64,000 nucleotides of DNA from Liolophura sinensis (lineage: Eukaryota; Mollusca; Polyplacophora; Chitonida; Chitonidae): assembly GCF_032854445.1 (NCBI RefSeq), contig NC_088305.1, forward strand, positions 9,553,606-9,617,605, given 5' to 3'. This document shows positions 48,151 through 59,665 of this stretch, piece by piece. Below the pieces are notes generated by a model that worked only from the letters and a program-made list of their open reading frames with translations, was not told the origin of the DNA and did no database searches. How positions within the stretch are numbered: the first letter of the stretch is position 1; every line of letters begins with the position of its first letter. Both the position numbers and the translations under genes were made by a program.

Positions 48151-51100
48151 ACTCCTAACCAGACGCCATACCCGCAACCGTAACCCCAATGAGGACAATA
48201 ATTGACCTTCTCTTGGAAACGGAAGAGCCTGAAAAATACATTTAAATGGCCATGGCAGTTTAACATTTAGCTTTGGCCGTCGCATAGAGAGGAAATCCGT
48301 ATTAGGGCTGTAAATCGAGAGGTATCAGGTATCGGGCTACTAAAACCCTTTGTGTTTTATGGATAGTATTGAATTGTGGCCACTAATCGAGTGGCTATGA
48401 GACGGTTTGACTTTAAAGCTGGTTTGAAAAAGGAAGTAATCGATACAGGGGACAATAGTAGGTGTAGGTAAATGAAAGTGATGTTTGGGTTAACGCATTG
48501 CTAGAATTCAGTGTTAAAATCTGTACACAGTACTGGAGTTGATTACAGTTGATACGCTGTCCAAGGCAACTTGTGTGGCTTACAAAATAACATGAGCTTC
48601 GACTTTAACATAATCATGAGAAGTAGGAATAAAACGTCTGAAGTAAATTAACTAGGCTAAATCACTTTCAGCTGTTACTTGCTGACTATTTGAAAACTAT
48701 AGTATTTTAATTTTTTTAACAACGATTCTATATTACGCATATTTTCCGTCAGTGGTCGAAAATACACGGTAATGACGTCATCGAAGAATCTACCGTGATC
48801 GTCGGACCAGGTTTATGTCATTAATTTCGGCTGTCCTACGAACAAAGTTATTTTGACAACTATCACCGTTTATGTCTTACAACAAGCTACTTCCTGAGGG
48901 AACCTTCAGTTTAGTCATTTTTACGCCTTAAGATAGAAGCTAAACAGCGTTGTTGCACTTTTTTTTTTGGTGTTACCTCACATCATATGCTCCATATTAA
49001 GAAATACAAACCAAGCGTTTCATGAACCCTTTAAGATTGTTCCGCGTAAGCTTTGTGCCTTGGTATGTCCAGTGGGGGCTAATCGATACACTTCGCGTTG
49101 AGCCATTGATAGAATAAATAACCCGTGACTGTACTAACCAAACAGTCTATCAACGGAGTTAATGATGCTACTAAAGTGTGGTATTGAGACCCAAAAAATC
49201 CATTACACACAATATTTCATTACATCCCCATTCGTTAACCTAACCCCGCTGGGATGTCATAGTACTCAGATGTGAAAACAGCTTTGATTAAGCAATCTGC
49301 GGCACACCTCATGAAGAGCCAATCTACTACAAAGATAACCCCAAAAACCTTTCCAAAGTAACACACTTCAAATGAACAATCCCGAAGAGATATCCGAAGG
49401 CGTAAACATTACAACGTGTTAATATATATTTTTTTAAATCCCAATAAACGACCGATAAACGTGAAATCGATAAATCGATAACAGATAAAAAAAAAATCCA
49501 TGAAAAATCGATAAACCAATAAAAGATCAACAGATTTATAAATCATTAAAATCGATGCCTGAGAGCTTGGACATATTGACTTATACACGTAAAATGTGTA
49601 CTGATGCCGTTTCTGGTGTGTAGATGGATAAATGCTTTTAGATGGATATGCAAAACATAGACACGTAGAACCTTGATGCCGCCGGACGTTGCCTTGAGCC
49701 CGCCGGTCGTTACCTTGAGGCCTTTAAACGTTACATTTACGTTACGCCGACGTTACCTTGAATTTTACAGAAAAAAAATAACGCGCGAGGACCTCACTCA
49801 CTTTTCTGCTATATCCACACAGCAAATGTAGGTTTATTAAAAGAGAATTGAAAAACAATGTCACGCTTCACGCACATCGGAGGCTTATAGTAGTTATCGT
49901 AGAGTGTCGTCATTGATTTTCTGATCCCGGGCTTCAGGTCTTGATGTGTTCCTTTTTTTCGCCCAGTGATATTCATCAGAAATGTGAGCTTGACTACCTT
50001 TCGCCGAGGGAAATTCCTGCGCGGGCGATTCTTCTCTAGCCGTCTAACGTTCACGATTGATGTCAGCATGGAACGTATTGGTATATTTACAGTCTCATGA
50101 CTGATCCAATGCTGCCTTTGACGAATCGGCGTCTTCAGACGAATGCAGTGCGTTTGTGTGTACTTCCAAATAGGACGCATTGTCTTTCTCACCATTTGCT
50201 GCGACAAATTTATTTTATGGCCGTGACTACTGTATTTGAACCCCTGTCGTTCTTATTTCGTGTACATGTCACAGTAACATATGTAACTCTTTCTTTCATT
50301 TCCGTCAAAAAGTTCCCACGCTAGCGTATCCGAGGTTCGGAATTCCCATCCTGATGCCGGATAATTTCGTAATTTTTTCAGTCAAATATCAAGGCGCAGA
50401 TTTTACTTCCACTAGTTATATCCAAGTCTGAAGAAAAACACAAAGTGAATAGTGATTAGTTTTCTTGGGAGTTTCTTTTATTCGATAAAAGTTGATACAT
50501 TCTGACGTATCTCTTGGCCAGAACAATCTAGAAACAAAACCTAAGGGAGTAATATAAAAATCACATCTCTAAAATACAAGCAGGTATAATTTGATGGTCA
50601 GAAAACAATGCTGAAGTCTGTTTATTACTTGAACGTACATGTACTTATGAGAGTGAGAATAAATCGACTTAACTAAGTGCCGGAATCCCGAGGATCCCAG
50701 CCAACGGATCTAGACATCAAAACAAACATTCCTATACCAGCAGTGAAGCAAAATGGTCGTCACGGGTCAGAGATCGAATAAAACAGTTTGCATTAAAAAA
50801 AAAAACCAGAAAAAAACCCCTAAAACCTTCAATCCAAAATTCAAACAACTAAGAAAATGTATGAAATAAGAAAGTAGTACGGATTCAGGGGACAGTTTTT
50901 CCTTACGATGGGAAGACGCAAGGAATGGTTTGGGCGAATGAATGAAATCATTATCCGAATTGTATAAGATTTCAGTTTATATGTTCTCGATATTCAAAAC
51001 ATGCTTCTCAGATGCATTTTTATTCACGCACTATTTGTTTTTTTTTTTAAGGAAAGCATTTGTGACAGTGAATGAAATCGTCACACAGGGCGCAAGGTGT

Positions 51101-51171
51101 ACACGCCGTAGAGAATACTCTAACCTTATCAACGCGTTAAATATACCGTTCTATGTACTCTGTGGTTTCAG
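48151..51171 (+). other. Remainder of receptor intron 5: nothing recognised
   Basis: AT-rich sequence with short frames on both strands (up to 132 codons on the minus strand at 49809-50207, no known similarity). Confidence 0.55.
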
Positions 51172-51328
51172 CACTGGGAGTGTAAACTTCTGTTCACCGT
51201 CTTTCACTACAGCCTGGGTACAAGCTATATGTGGATATTTGCTGAAGGTATCTACCTTCACATGCTCGTGTACAATACCTTGTGGACTGAACGGCACGGC
51301 GTGAAACCCTACATCGTGTTTGGTTGGG
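51172..51328 (+). CDS. Receptor exon 6: TM3, ICL2 and start of TM4
   Basis: The acceptor is ctctgtggtttcag and the donor GTAAGT at 51329. The exon is 157 nt, phase 0 in and phase 1 out. It encodes HWECKLLFTVFHYSLGTSYM, then WIFAEGIYLHMLVYNTLWTE and RHGVKPYIVFGW. The Cys at residue 4 is the TM3 partner of the extracellular-loop-2 disulfide. M-W-[IM]-x-x-E-G-x-Y-L-H is the nearly invariant class B TM3 motif with the conserved Glu, Tyr, Leu and His of the G-protein activation network. The exon ends within the F-G-W-G start of TM4. Confidence 0.94.
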
Positions 51329-51574
51329 GTAAGTTTTAATGGCAATAGATAGGCTGTAAAGCTGCAGTCGTTTGTGTCTGCGTGTATGCGATGTCTGTTG
51401 AAATATCTGGCATATCCGTGCTATGGGATATCGAGACGCAAGTTTAGCACGAAACGTTTAGCACAATTTACAGTCATGAGTTATAATGCACAGCCCAAAT
51501 GCCTCAAGTAACGTAATGCATTTGAGATATGCAAATGCCCTGTCTTACAACGAAGTATCAGTGAAAACTGATAT

Positions 51575-52035
51575 TTGTTGGATATGACCAATATTTCTCG
51601 TTAGGAGTTCTGAACGATTGGACTACTCGTGCACTTCGACTATACTCCTTAAGCCACGGTGCGAAGGGCCGTGTAACTCGCTACTATTTAAGCATCTACA
51701 TGAACAGTTACAACAAAACCCTGACTGAGGTAAATTGACAAGAGGCTGTATTTCATCAGTTACATATCATCATTTCCCAAATATCATATTGCTTTTATTT
51801 ATTTCTTTGATTTGTGTTTTACTCCGCACTCAAGAGTATTCTATCACATTGTCGTCGCTGCTCTGGTTTGTTTTTCTCTCTGGTCTGTTTATCCAAAATA
51901 AATGCAATATCGTTCAGTTGATATTTTTGATTGGGTGGTTTTATCTGGTCTTTTCTATCCAAAATAAATGTAATCTCGTTCAGTTGATCTTTTTGATTTG
52001 GTGATTTTACCCGTCGCTAACAGGAATGAATGAAT
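51575..52035 (+). repeat. Rep-X copy, long
   Basis: tgatatttgttggatatgac, ctccttaagccacggtgcga, gcatctacatgaacagttac, cacattgtcgtcgctgctct and tccaaaataaatgcaata are shared in order with 53638-54085. A tail piece of SINE-A is embedded in both at the same place, so both descend from one composite. It lies in intron 6. Confidence 0.8.
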
Positions 52036-52112
52036 GGTTAATTATGACTTAACGCCATATTGGCCACACTTCAGCCATGTCGTGACGAGAGCGTATTACG
52101 CCTGGAGACACA
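52019..52112 (-). mobile_element. 3'-end fragment of the same LINE family
   Basis: The segment aggaatgaatgaatggtt… with cttaacgccatattggcc and cagccatgtcgtgacgagag matches, in the same orientation, the 3' terminus of the LINE at 30993-31075 (tgaatgaatgattgtggc, cttaacgccacatgggca, cagccatatcatggcgag). Only the last ~90 bp of the element is present. Confidence 0.65.
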
Positions 52113-53637
52113 ATGGACAGGGAATTTGTGCTTGTAAATTACGCCGTTCTTTTCTTTAGCGGTGCCTTGGCGACAATAAGTAGCAAATAACTTTTCTTCC
52201 ACCAGAATGGCGTGCATATCTGTACCTCACACAACGGAAAGTCGACCAGTAACTCACCTCAAGTAAATAATTTACCCTCAGGCATTCTGGTTTCCGCGGC
52301 CCATAATTCTGACGGTCATCGTATACGTGAAACGCTCTTTGAGTATTGTTTCAAGTGATAAATATATCAATAAGTTTATATGACAAAAGGTCTGATGACA
52401 CCACTCCACACATTATTTAACAAAAATACCAATCAATCAGAATTATGCACAAAAACAAACAAACCAAAAAACGAGCACAAACGACTGACAAACACAGAAC
52501 ACAAAGTGCCTGAAGGAAGTCCCAGTGAAAAGCCATGCCTAAGCTAACACAATTTGAGCAACCGCATTCACTGACACTACATGTAGGCAATAAGTTTTCA
52601 GCAGTAGCGTCTTCCACTTGGGGCAACCTTTCTCTGTCGGAAGGATAGTTTTATTAGTAAATGGTATTAATTTTCCTGTAACAAACAACCCGTCCATCTA
52701 CAGCCAGGATATGACAATTTTCAGGACGCTGTCAAAATAAGCCGTGAGATTGTAGTCTTTTGCGCTTAAAAACATTTTCATTAAGAACAAAAACCTCACC
52801 ATTTTTTTTCTCTTTGTGTCTGTCTGTCTTCAGGGTTTTTGGATGTTAAAAGCTTTACAATAATTGCATAACACGGATCTCTGCCTAAAGAAACTTGGCT
52901 ATTGTTTACGGAGTGAGTTTTGACAGGAAATGAAAGAATAAGATGAATTTTGGAATGTTTGTTTGAGTTATGAAATTGATAGTTAAAATTTGCCCCAAGA
53001 GAATAAAGATAAACAGTAACCATTGAGTGGCAAGATAGTGGCATCTGACCTAAAAGCGAAGTCAGATTTTAAAATGCGATGATTTTGCTTTGGACATAGA
53101 ATCCATTATGTAATAAATTGCTAGGCTAGTTGTCTGCCTTCGCGGACTAACAAACTGCACTTCTACTCGAAGGAAAGCTCTTTGGTGATAGTTAACTAAC
53201 ACTTAACGATAACAATTGCTTCTATTGTCAGTCATAGATCTTGCTTTATCGCCACACTACCGGTTTTTATGGCCTCTACATCCGGAGACCAGCAGAACAG
53301 TTTAACGTTTTCCCTTATCGTATTCTCCGCTGGCACCGGCTGTCTACCCCTTTGGCTTTTATCGTCTTAGAAAACTACAACAAACGCTCGTCCCAATTTC
53401 AAAGATCTGTAACTCTCTCTAGAGAGTTGATTAATTCAATTAAGAATTCTGTACCATGTAGAAGACCAACATCTGTCATATTAATTACCCTAACTTAATT
53501 TAACATACCGGTAATTGGCAAATTCAGTTGGTCTTATATTATAGCTTTGATATCTTTAGCTGCGTCAGATTGTCGCACAATGTTTACAAAATTCACATTA
53601 AAGTGTCATGGCGATATCATGATATACATGTACGTTT

Positions 53638-54085
53638 TGATAACTGATATTTGTTGGATATGACCATCATTTCTCGTTAGAAGTTCTGAATGATTGGACT
53701 AGTTGTGCGCTTAGACTATACTCCTTAAGCCACGGTGCTAAGGGCCATTTCATTTACTGCTATTTAAGCATCTTCATGAATAATTACAATAAAACCCTGT
53801 CAGGTAAATTGACAAGAAGCCGTATTTCACCGGTGATATATGACCATTTCCCAAGTATCGCATTATTTATTTACTTATTCATTTAACTTGTGTTTTACAC
53901 CTCATTCAAGAATAGTCTACCACATTGTCGTCGCTGCTCTGATTTGTTTTTCTCTCTGATCTTTCTTTATCCAAAATAAATGTAATCTCGTTCAGGTGAT
54001 ATTTTTGAAGTAGTTACTTTACTATCGCTGGAACCCATGATTTTGGGTTTTTATCCTTCTTGGACAGGAATGAATGAATGGTTAT
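53638..54085 (+). repeat. Rep-X copy, long
   Basis: This is the second member of the pair, about 2.06 kb downstream of the first, in the same orientation and marker order, ending at aggaatgaatgaatggtta like the first. No open frame is conserved between them. Confidence 0.8.
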
Positions 54086-54538
54086 TTCGCTAGATTTTTT
54101 CAGTGTTAGTAGATGTTTTCAACCGTTGATTCATGTATTAATTTTATCGTTGTTTAACGAAATACTCTAACCGTTTTTATGTTATGCGATAGGGGTCACT
54201 TTTATGGAAGGAAGAAACTGGCTTGTTTATTTCATTTTCACTTCATACAGGAATATTTTTTGATACGACAGCAGCCAGCATTATAGGGGTAGAAAACCGG
54301 GCATGGAATAGGGCCCACTTTCACAAAGATGTCGTAAATGTAGGCTGATCGCACATATACGGCGCTTGTGACGTGCAAAATGTTGTAAAACAAATGTACG
54401 ATGAGAAATGTCTTAGGTGGCTTTGTGATCCTGGACCCATACGCGTTAATCTGGCAAATGCTGACTACATTTGGTAAACATACATGCAACGGGAAACCTG
54501 AAATCTATATTTTGGCGAACGATTGCGATCGCTGTCCA

Positions 54539-54714
54539 GCTCCTGTTGGCTTCCTCCGTGGCCGTATGTGGGAAGTTATATCAACAGCCTGCGGATGGTC
54601 CTGGGTTTCCCCGGGGCTATGCCCGGTTTCCTCACACCATAATGCTGGCCGACGTCGTATCAGTGAAATATTCGTCAGTACGTCGTAAAACACCAATCAA
54701 ATAAATAAATAATA
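54539..54714 (+). mobile_element. SINE-A copy, 5'-truncated
   Basis: gcctgcggatggtcctgggt, ccataatgctggccgacgtc and gtacgtcgtaaaacaccaat with an (AAAT)n end are present in receptor intron 6. A short reversed fragment of the same family appears at about 54240-54300. Confidence 0.78.
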
Positions 54715-54879
54715 AATCAAATAAGCGACATTTTCTATCAGGCTTATCAAACCTTTAAAGTTTTTCTTTTTTAGTTTGAAACCCTCTTCAAGTGTAAATA
54801 GCATGAAGCTGTTAATGTAAATGCTTGTTTTCCTCAGTCATCCGTCGCACTTGTTTTAGTACATAAACTTGTTATGGCG

Positions 54880-55145
54880 CGGGTTCAAACCCGGCCTTGC
54901 TCAAATTTGTAGTGTGTTTGTTTAATTAGTCTTACTTTCATTGAAGACCACTTGTCCTCCTCCGCTACAGTGCGCATATATTTAGGTCATATATGGGAAA
55001 TTTTTTCAGTAACTTGTCGAAGGTCTGTGTTTTCCCTTGCATTCAGGTGTCCTCCATGCATAAGACTGACGTATATCATCTAAGTGAGCAGTTCTTGAGT
55101 ATGGATTGGGGCGAAAATCAAATTTCTCTATGTCTCACCAAATAA
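54880..55145 (+). mobile_element. Possible further SINE, tRNA-like box B at 5' end
   Basis: gcgcgggttcaaacccggcc is a good box B. The region ends in gagcagttcttgagtatgga and gcgaaaatcaaa, a weak version of the common SINE tail. No box A or target duplication was recognised. Confidence 0.4.
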
Positions 55146-55162
55146 ATTTTTGTTTATTTCAG

Positions 55163-55223
55163 CTTCTCCGCTGCTGTTTCTTTGCCCGTGGGTCGTGGTT
55201 CGCGCCTTGTGTGACAATGCCTT
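55163..55223 (+). CDS. Receptor exon 7: TM4
   Basis: The acceptor is ttttgtttatttcag and the donor GTGAGT at 55224. The exon is 61 nt, phase 1 in (split codon Ala) and phase 2 out. It encodes SPLLFLCPWVVVRALCDNA. It completes TM4: G-W-x-x-P-x-x-x-x-x-x-W-x-x-x-R-A corresponds to the class B TM4 pattern with its conserved Pro and Trp. Reading through the donor would give TGA within one codon. A full-length SINE sits 175 bp downstream in the same intron on the opposite strand. Confidence 0.88.
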
Positions 55224-55398
55224 GTGAGTTTCACCAATTTGTTGTCTGTTAAGGATTCCTGAAATATGCAGCGTGTGTACTTCATATTTAGTTCGTGACA
55301 TGTTCTTACATATACCAGTTGAAATAAGCTTTTCAATCCTCGTGTTATTGTGTAAACTATGACCTTGTCAGGTCTCATCATTTATCAGGACTATTGAG

Positions 55399-55749
55399 TG
55401 AGTGAGTGAGTGCTTGGGGTTTAACGTCGTACTCAACAATTTTTCAGTCATATGACGACGAAGGAATCATTAGGGTGCATGCACGTGTAATGTGCCTCCT
55501 TGTTGCAGGACGGATTTCCACAGCTCTTTTATTTAGTGCTGCATCACTGAGACGACTTACCGAAGGCAAGTAAGCGGCCCCGCCCGAGCCATTATACTGA
55601 TACGGGTCAACCAGTCGTTGCACTATCCCCTTCATGCTGAACGCCAAGCGAGGAAGTTACAACTTCCTCTTTTAAAGTCTTAGGTGTGACTCGACCAAGG
55701 ATTGGTCCCGAAGCGGACGCTCTACCAACTGTGCTATCCGGGCCGGTAC
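55399..55749 (-). mobile_element. SINE-B copy, full length, perfect 13-bp target-site duplication
   Basis: caggactattgag occurs at 55386-55398 and 55750-55762. The minus strand begins ggcccggatagcacagttgg, tagagcgtccgcttcgggac, with box B in ggtcgagtcac. It ends gttgagtacgacgttaaacc and a (CACT)n run. It is the reference copy of this family in the window and lies in receptor intron 7. Confidence 0.92.
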
Positions 55750-56185
55750 CAGGACTATTGAGCCAGTGACGTAGATTGTGTTGCTATGGTGACGTTGTTT
55801 TTGACAATTCCCACCGCTGACTGAAATATGTTGACACAAACACTACAAAACATTTTTCAAAATACAACCAAAATTAAAGCATTGTTAGTACTCAGCTTGT
55901 AGATACACGTGTAAGTGGTCCATCTCGCCGTGCTTCCTTTTTTAATTTTTTTTTGTTTTCTTTCTTCCCCCTTTAAAGGCCCGTGTACGCACAATGTATG
56001 AAGTGATTACAGATGCGGTAATGCGTTAGATTTTTAGCTCACTTAATGACTGACCAAATTCTAATCGACGGCCTAAACTCATTGCAAAGCGAAGCGGTCG
56101 TCGTAATGGTTGTATTACGCAAAAGGCCAGAAGAATTGTGGCATCTCAGTCACATTTGTTTTGTTCGAAAAGTATAATCTGGGAT

Positions 56186-56411
56186 CCTCCTTGCATGGCT
56201 CAGATGGTTAAGACGCATGCACGCTGCAGTTACCGGGGCTCTTACTTGTAACGACGTGAAATCTGACCCGGCCCTTTCTGTTTCGGGAGCGGCTTTACGT
56301 CAGATGGTTTGTCACTTACCCGCCGAAGGTCAGCGGTTTACGCCGGGCATTCCGATTTCCTCCATCTATTCGTCATATAGGCACCAGTAAAACTTCTTGA
56401 GCACGGCATTA
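56186..56411 (+). mobile_element. SINE-D copy (distinct tRNA-like head)
   Basis: The head catggctcagatggttaaga has a clear box A, and cgtgaaatctgacccggccc follows. The tail cttgagcacggcattacaca is a variant of the SINE-A tail. Its 3' end was hit by the SINE-A copy at 56422. Confidence 0.68.
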
Positions 56412-56421
56412 CACACAAATC

Positions 56422-56560
56422 GGTCTTCCAACAGCCTGCGGATGGCCGTGGGTTTCCCCCAGGCTCTATTCGGTTTCCTCCCATCATAATGTTGGCCGCC
56501 GTCGTATAAGTGAAATATTCTTGAGCACGGCGTAAAACACCAATGAAATAAATAAATAAA
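56422..56560 (+). mobile_element. SINE-A copy inserted into a SINE-D copy
   Basis: Perfect 12-bp target-site duplication tacacacaaatc lies at 56410-56421 and 56561-56572. The body has cctgcggatggccgtgggtt and gagcacggcgtaaaacacca. It landed at the 3' end of the older SINE that starts at 56186, giving a nested pair. Confidence 0.87.
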
Positions 56561-56865
56561 TACACACAAATCAGACAAACAAACTACAACACTGACTTAC
56601 ATATCCAATTTTTGCCTTGCCCAATACACGAGGGCGAGTAAACGGAATAGGAAGAAAGGACATCAAAGAGAAGAGCTTGTTTTATTACAAATTTTCAAAA
56701 AAGATGGACTAGGTTGATTCATTTGACAGCCCTGATCCACCGATCCCTGCATTCTATTTTCCGATACACTGAGTTTAGTTACATGATTAATTTTTTTCCG
56801 CACAACGATTTTACAAATGGACATTCAGGATATATACACCTTCTAACAAAAAGCAATCACAGTAA

Positions 56866-56870
<5 letters not shown>

Positions 56871-56922
<52 letters not shown>
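56871..56922. repeat. (TA)n microsatellite, about 26 units
   Basis: An uninterrupted TA run in receptor intron 7. Confidence 0.98.
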
Positions 56923-56923
<1 letters not shown>

Positions 56924-57598
56924 TGCCTATCGATTATTACACATCGATCACAGCCTATCTATTATTGCAAATTACTGCTACATGCATATGTGTAATGTTT
57001 ATATAAAGGACAAGGTCGGAAACGAAGTTTTACTTATTTTAGAAATAAAGAAACCGTTTCTCTGTTAGTTTTACACTCATCTGCACTTTGTCTGATTTAT
57101 CCACAGTGTGGATGGAATTCATCAAAACAACAGCTCCTAGACTGGTGATTTATTTGAACGCAGCGCCATTGTCTTTTCTCTATTCTATTACATCTGGGTG
57201 ATACGACATGCGTGATAGTATGTCATAGAAAAGACACAAACGAATGGCCCTGAGTTAGATAAATGACGTTTTGATGGATTCTGTGCACAATGTGGATGAT
57301 TTAGATACACTTTGGGGTGTCTAAGACTCACAGGGCACAGTAATGTACAAATGAGTGTAAAACTGACGGAGAAATGCTTTATTTCTAAAGTGGATAAACT
57401 TTTTTTTCCGACATGGCCCTCTTTGATATACACTTCGCATGCTTCACTTATCACTGGGCTACAGGATCTATGTGACGGCTTGTGATCTGACACAATTGGT
57501 GGTGTCTTAATTAAAGGGACACTACTCATTCCGAAAGCACATTCTGATTGTGTTATCTCCCTTGTTCTCATTCTCTGTCTCTGTCTCTCTCTCTCCAG

Positions 57599-57668
57599 AT
57601 GTTGGAACACTCATCCCACGCCGGAATTCTATTGGATAATGAAGGGACCAATTGTTGCCTCAATCGTG
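57599..57668 (+). CDS. Receptor exon 8: extracellular loop 2 and start of TM5
   Basis: The acceptor is preceded by a long CT-rich tract (tctctgtctctgtctctctctctccag) and the donor is GTACGA at 57669. The exon is 70 nt, phase 2 in (split codon Leu) and phase 0 out. It encodes CWNTHPTPEFYWIMKGPIVA and SIV. The Cys-Trp pair is the loop 2 motif whose Cys bonds to TM3. W-I-x-x-x-P-I-x-A-S-I-V begins TM5 as in PTH receptors. The donor is a weaker match to consensus than most in this gene, but the phase and the next exon support it. Confidence 0.9.
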
Positions 57669-57969
57669 GTACGAAACTCATGACATCTTCTCGCACTTCC
57701 CGTCAGTGATATGACGGGATTGAAGTATTCGTTGCATATATACATTTATATAAATAGATCATATTTTTATCTTCTTAAACCCCCACTGTCCCCAGTTGCC
57801 TAAAAATTAAAAAGAAAAAAATAAGAATTAGTGTTTTTGCAATTTTTCATCCTGTTACTATACACCAAAAATTCAAAATTGCACTTTCGTCCTATCATTT
57901 TATTTGCCAGGCATAATGCTGTATACGCTGTGATTCATTCTGCTGTGTGAACGAAATTAGGTGTCTAAT

Positions 57970-58272
57970 GTAACGATTTCACTTTTCATGGGTAGCTATA
58001 TGACAACTTGTGACGATTTCACTTTACATTGGTAGCTATGTAGAAACTTGTGTAACGATTTCACTTTACATTGGTAGTTATGTAGAAACTTGTGTAACGA
58101 TTTCACCGTACATTGGCGGCTATGTAGCAACTTGTGTAACTATTTCACTCTACATTGGTATCTATGTAGCAACTTGTGTAACTATTTCACTCTACATTGG
58201 TATCTATGTAGCAACTTGTGTAACTATTTCCCTGTACAAAGGTAGCTATATAGCAAATTTTGTAACTATTTC
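57970..58272. repeat. 42-bp minisatellite in receptor intron 8
   Basis: About seven copies of a unit containing tttcactttacattggtagc, tatgtagaaacttgtgtaac. The length is a multiple of three, so one + frame stays open and repeats a 14-residue pattern (VTISLYIGSYVETC). It lies between two coding exons only 734 bp apart. The open frame is most likely a by-product of the period. Confidence 0.93.
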
Positions 58273-58402
58273 GACGGCTCTGGTTTTTGCCAAGGAACAG
58301 ATGAATATTAATTTTAAATAAAGGTTAGAGTTTCTCTTTTGTTGTGATAACCCGCTTTATTTATTTTTCAGTGAATGTTTTTTCTTTTCCTTTCTCTTGC
58401 AG

Positions 58403-58482
58403 ATAAATTTTGTCTTTTTTATGGACATTGTGAGAATTTTGACGATTCGGGCCTCGCGACGCCAAGACGAAAACAGATACAG
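58403..58482 (+). CDS. Receptor exon 9: TM5 and intracellular loop 3
   Basis: The acceptor is ttcctttctcttgcag and the donor GTATGA at 58483. The exon is 80 nt, phase 0 in and phase 2 out. It encodes INFVFFMDIVRILTIRASRR and QDENRY, with a split Arg codon at its 3' end. I-N-F-x-x-F-x-x-I-V-R-[IV]-L is the TM5 cytoplasmic half conserved in the family. The loop is clearly shorter than the one in vertebrate PTH1R. The terminal AG joins any acceptor followed by G to rebuild Arg, leading into KL of TM6, which is exactly what the copies at 63799 onward offer. Confidence 0.92.
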
Positions 58483-59029
58483 GTATGATTGTCCTTCAGT
58501 TTCCCCTTAATTATGGGATATATATCGATGTCCGACTCTGGAGAAACAGATGTTTTCATCAGAAATTCAAAACTTTGAATGTAAACCTCAAGATACTCTT
58601 GAATTTACGGATGACAGTCTTAATACTTCCCTTTATTAACCACAAATCTTAATAGCCTATGTACATACCACAGCGTGTGTGTAAATTCCCTCTAAATAAA
58701 CCCATCTAGAGACGCACATGTTCATTTCAGAAATAAGGTTTTTTCTTAATCCAGCTGCAAAGAAAACTACCTTCTGAAGTTTTCTCCCGAGTTTCTGACC
58801 CTTAGCCAATTAAGATAATGTTATTTATTGTTACATTTAGCTGTGATTAGACATCAGTGAAGCAAGCTTTCTCTCACAATGGCGCCTTCGTTTTAAGCTA
58901 AACTGACTATTATCAGAAAATCTAAACGAAAACTGATAATGTATCTTCTGCTCTGAAATATGATTTCAATACATCGCACATCGAATCTAACTTTAAATTT
59001 AACCCTGGAGAAAGAGAGTGAAAATATAA

Positions 59030-59665
59030 CCTCTGGGAGTAGCAGAGGTAAACATTACCTTAAAGAAACCCTGGGAGAAGCAGAGAGCATTACTTTAAAG
59101 ACAGGAACCCCATGATGTGCCTGGGTAAACATTACTTCAAAGAAACTCTGGGAGGAGCAGAGAGCATATTACTTTAAAGACTAGAACTCTGGGACGTGCA
59201 GAGATAAACATTATATTAAAGAAAATTCTGGAAGAAGCAGAGAGCAAATTACTTTGGACAAAAACTCTGCGAGGTGCAGAGGAAAACATTACATCAAAGA
59301 AAATTCCGGGAGAAGCAGAGAGCAAAATACTTTAGACAAAAAATATGCAAGGTGCAGAGATAAACATTATAATAAAGGAACTTTAGGAGGTGCAGAAGAA
59401 AATATTACCTTAAAGGAACTCTAGGAGGTGCAGAGGACAATATTACTTTAAAGGAACTCTAGGAGGTGCAGAGGACAATCTTACTTTAAAGGAACACTGG
59501 GAGGTGCAGAGGAAAATATTACTTTAAAGGAAATCTAGGAGGTGCAGAGGACAATATTACTTTAAAGGAACTCTGAGAGGTGCAGAGGACAATATTACTT
59601 TAAAGGAACTCTAGGAGGTGCAGAGGAAAATATTACTTTAAAGGAACTCTGGGGGGTGCAGGAGG
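59030..59665. repeat. 38-bp minisatellite with an older ~80-bp higher-order part
   Basis: From about 59370 to 59665 near-identical units such as gaactctaggaggtgcagag, gacaatattactttaaag repeat every 38 bp. From 59030 to 59370 the same motif alternates as two diverged halves (ggaggtgcagag… and gagaagcagagagc…), giving a period near 80 bp. It lies in intron 9. Confidence 0.93.

Noticed and set aside
57188-57610. 140-codon open frame on the minus strand
   Set aside because: It overlaps the CT-rich acceptor of receptor exon 8 and matches nothing known. Its Arg/Glu-rich start is the complement of the polypyrimidine tract.
58010-58321. Repeat-protein gene with 14-residue units
   Set aside because: It lies inside an intron, consists of a 42-bp tandem repeat and has no promoter, splice context or non-repeat coding sequence. 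It is kept only as a minisatellite.
59030-59665. Possible CRISPR-like array
   Set aside because: Units are contiguous with no unique spacers, and the genome is eukaryotic with introns. It is a minisatellite.
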